DNA of 64,000 nucleotides, taken from the NCBI RefSeq assembly GCF_001956855.1, contig NZ_MTHD01000001.1, forward strand, positions 620,001-684,000, read 5' to 3'. This DNA is from Azonexus hydrophilus (lineage in GTDB: Bacteria; Pseudomonadota; Gammaproteobacteria; Burkholderiales; Rhodocyclaceae). Made by a program: the position numbers and the translations under genes. Numbering within the stretch: position 1 is the stretch's first letter; the number at the start of each line of letters is the position of its first letter. The notes below the pieces were generated by a model. The model saw only the letters and a list, made by a program, of their open reading frames with translations, did not search any database and was not told the DNA's origin. This document shows positions 63,195 to 64,000 of the stretch, piece by piece.

Positions 63195-64000
63195 ATGAGC
63201 AGGGACAACAAGGAACTGATCGTTGGCCTGGACATCGGCACATCGAAGATCGTCGCGCTGGTGGCGGATCTCGACAACGAAGGCCGGATGAGCGTCATCG
63301 GCATGGGCTCGCAGGATTCGCGCGGCCTGAAGAAGGGCGTCGTGGTCAATATCGAGGAGACGGTGCACACGATCAGCCGCGTCATCCAGGAAGTTGAACT
63401 GATGGCCGACTGCAAGGTGAGCAACGTCTATACCGGGATTGCCGGCAGCCATATCAAGAGCTTCAACTCGAACGGCATGGTCGCGATCAAGGACAAGGAA
63501 GTGACTTCCGCCGACGTCGACCGCGTCATTGAAACGGCACGGGCAATGCCGATTCCGGCCGAGCAGGAAATCCTGCACATCCTCACCCAGGAGTTCGTCA
63601 TCGACGGCCAGGACGGTATCCGCGAGCCGATCGGCATGAGCGGCATGCGCCTGGAAGTGAAGACGCACATCGTCACCGGTGCCGTCTCTGCCGCGCAGAA
63701 CATCGTCAAGTGCGTGCGCCGCTGCGGCCTGGAAGTGAACGACCTGGTGCTGCAGCCGCTGGCCTCGAGCTATGCGGTGCTGTCCGAGGACGAGAAGGAT
63801 CTCGGTGTCTGCCTGATCGACATCGGTGGCGGTACCACCGACATCGCCGTGTGGACGCAGGGGGCGATCCGTCATACCTCGGTGATTCCGATTGCCGGCG
63901 ATCAGATCACCAACGACATCGCGATGGCGTTGCGCACGCCGACGCGCGAAGCCGAAGACATCAAGTGCAAGTCGGGCTGCGCCTTGTCACAACTGGCCGA
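63195..64000 (+). CDS. ftsA: Cell division protein FtsA (3' end outside window)
   Basis: The frame is open from ATG 63195 to the window end, 268 codons. It has the actin-like phosphate 1 motif IVGLDIGTSKIVALVA, the 1C subdomain with SHIKSFNSNGM and EILHILTQEFVIDGQDGI, and the phosphate 2 motif CLIDIGGGTTDIAVW. FtsA ties FtsZ filaments to the membrane and starts the divisome; ftsZ is expected to follow. Confidence 0.96.
   Translation, partial: MSRDNKELIVGLDIGTSKIVALVADLDNEGRMSVIGMGSQDSRGLKKGVVVNIEETVHTISRVIQEVELMADCKVSNVYTGIAGSHIKSFNSNGMVAIKDKEVTSADVDRVIETARAMPIPAEQEILHILTQEFVIDGQDGIREPIGMSGMRLEVKTHIVTGAVSAAQNIVKCVRRCGLEVNDLVLQPLASSYAVLSEDEKDLGVCLIDIGGGTTDIAVWTQGAIRHTSVIPIAGDQITNDIAMALRTPTREAEDIKCKSGCALSQLA

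Noticed and set aside
1..64000. tRNA genes, CRISPR arrays, insertion sequences and integrases
   Set aside because: I found no cloverleaf, no regular repeat-spacer pattern, no transposase and no integrase in reading both strands; a covariance-model scan would be the decisive test for RNA genes.

Overview
The window is a bacterial chromosome segment, most likely from a Rhodocyclales-type betaproteobacterium (Dechloromonas/Azonexus-like). This is inferred from the high G+C content, the mraZ-to-ftsA division cluster order, the rsmI/yraN/diaA/dolP neighbourhood, a second IF-1 gene and protein character; no database search was possible.

Bases 1 to about 7,260 form an accessory island of lower G+C. 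It holds the 3' end of a TOPRIM/ATPase-like gene and a complete EcoRII-type restriction-modification set: an EcoRII-like endonuclease with a coupled small gene, a Dcm/M.EcoRII-like C5 methyltransferase, Vsr repair nuclease and an Xre-type controller. Between the endonuclease and vsr, on the opposite strand, sit a 55-codon frame and an unrecognised protein with a PD-(D/E)XK-like signature. A YkgJ-type cysteine-cluster protein and a Sel1-repeat membrane protein close the island. The controller gene has a tandem ATCC-N7-GGAT operator inside its own predicted promoter, and a near copy lies in the predicted methyltransferase promoter.

Bases 7,450 to 13,817 carry an HDOD protein, a solitary periplasmic binding protein, the heptose-phosphate adenylyltransferase hldE2/rfaE2, a large CheW-domain sensor and a MerR/cobalamin-binding regulator of the LitR/CarH photoreceptor type. 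That regulator diverges from a nine-gene run (13,970-21,489): folE2, flavin amine oxidase, DUF1365, cyclopropane-fatty-acid-synthase-like methyltransferase, chalcone-isomerase-like protein, MFS carrier, DUF3833 lipoprotein, short-chain dehydrogenase and SnoaL-like protein. This is the gene set linked in other bacteria to light, singlet oxygen and unusual membrane lipids. An osmotic-stress group follows, with a fused glucosylglycerol-phosphate synthase/phosphatase between two MscS channels. Next come an MFS carrier and a TatT-DctP-DctQM TRAP transporter.

Bases 30,952 to 48,935 are mostly core genes: a K+ channel with TrkA-N domains, dolP, diaA/gmhA, a HIRAN protein, yraN, rsmI, pyrC, an IF-1 homologue, a transglutaminase, long-form leuA, an Lrp regulator, a TPMT-like methyltransferase, the RNase P RNA gene, a class I methyltransferase, ahpF-ahpC, an HU protein, a UbiH-like monooxygenase and dsbC. 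From 49,201 the dcw cluster runs mraZ-rsmH-ftsL-ftsI-murE-murF-mraY-murD-ftsW-murG-murC-ddlB-ftsQ-ftsA, with many ATGA-type overlaps and a well-formed promoter/MraZ operator. ftsA continues past the right edge.

A palindrome with core CGGTCGACCG occurs eight times across the chromosomal part, inside genes and between them, and I did not find it in the island. No tRNA, CRISPR array, insertion sequence or complete prophage was seen.
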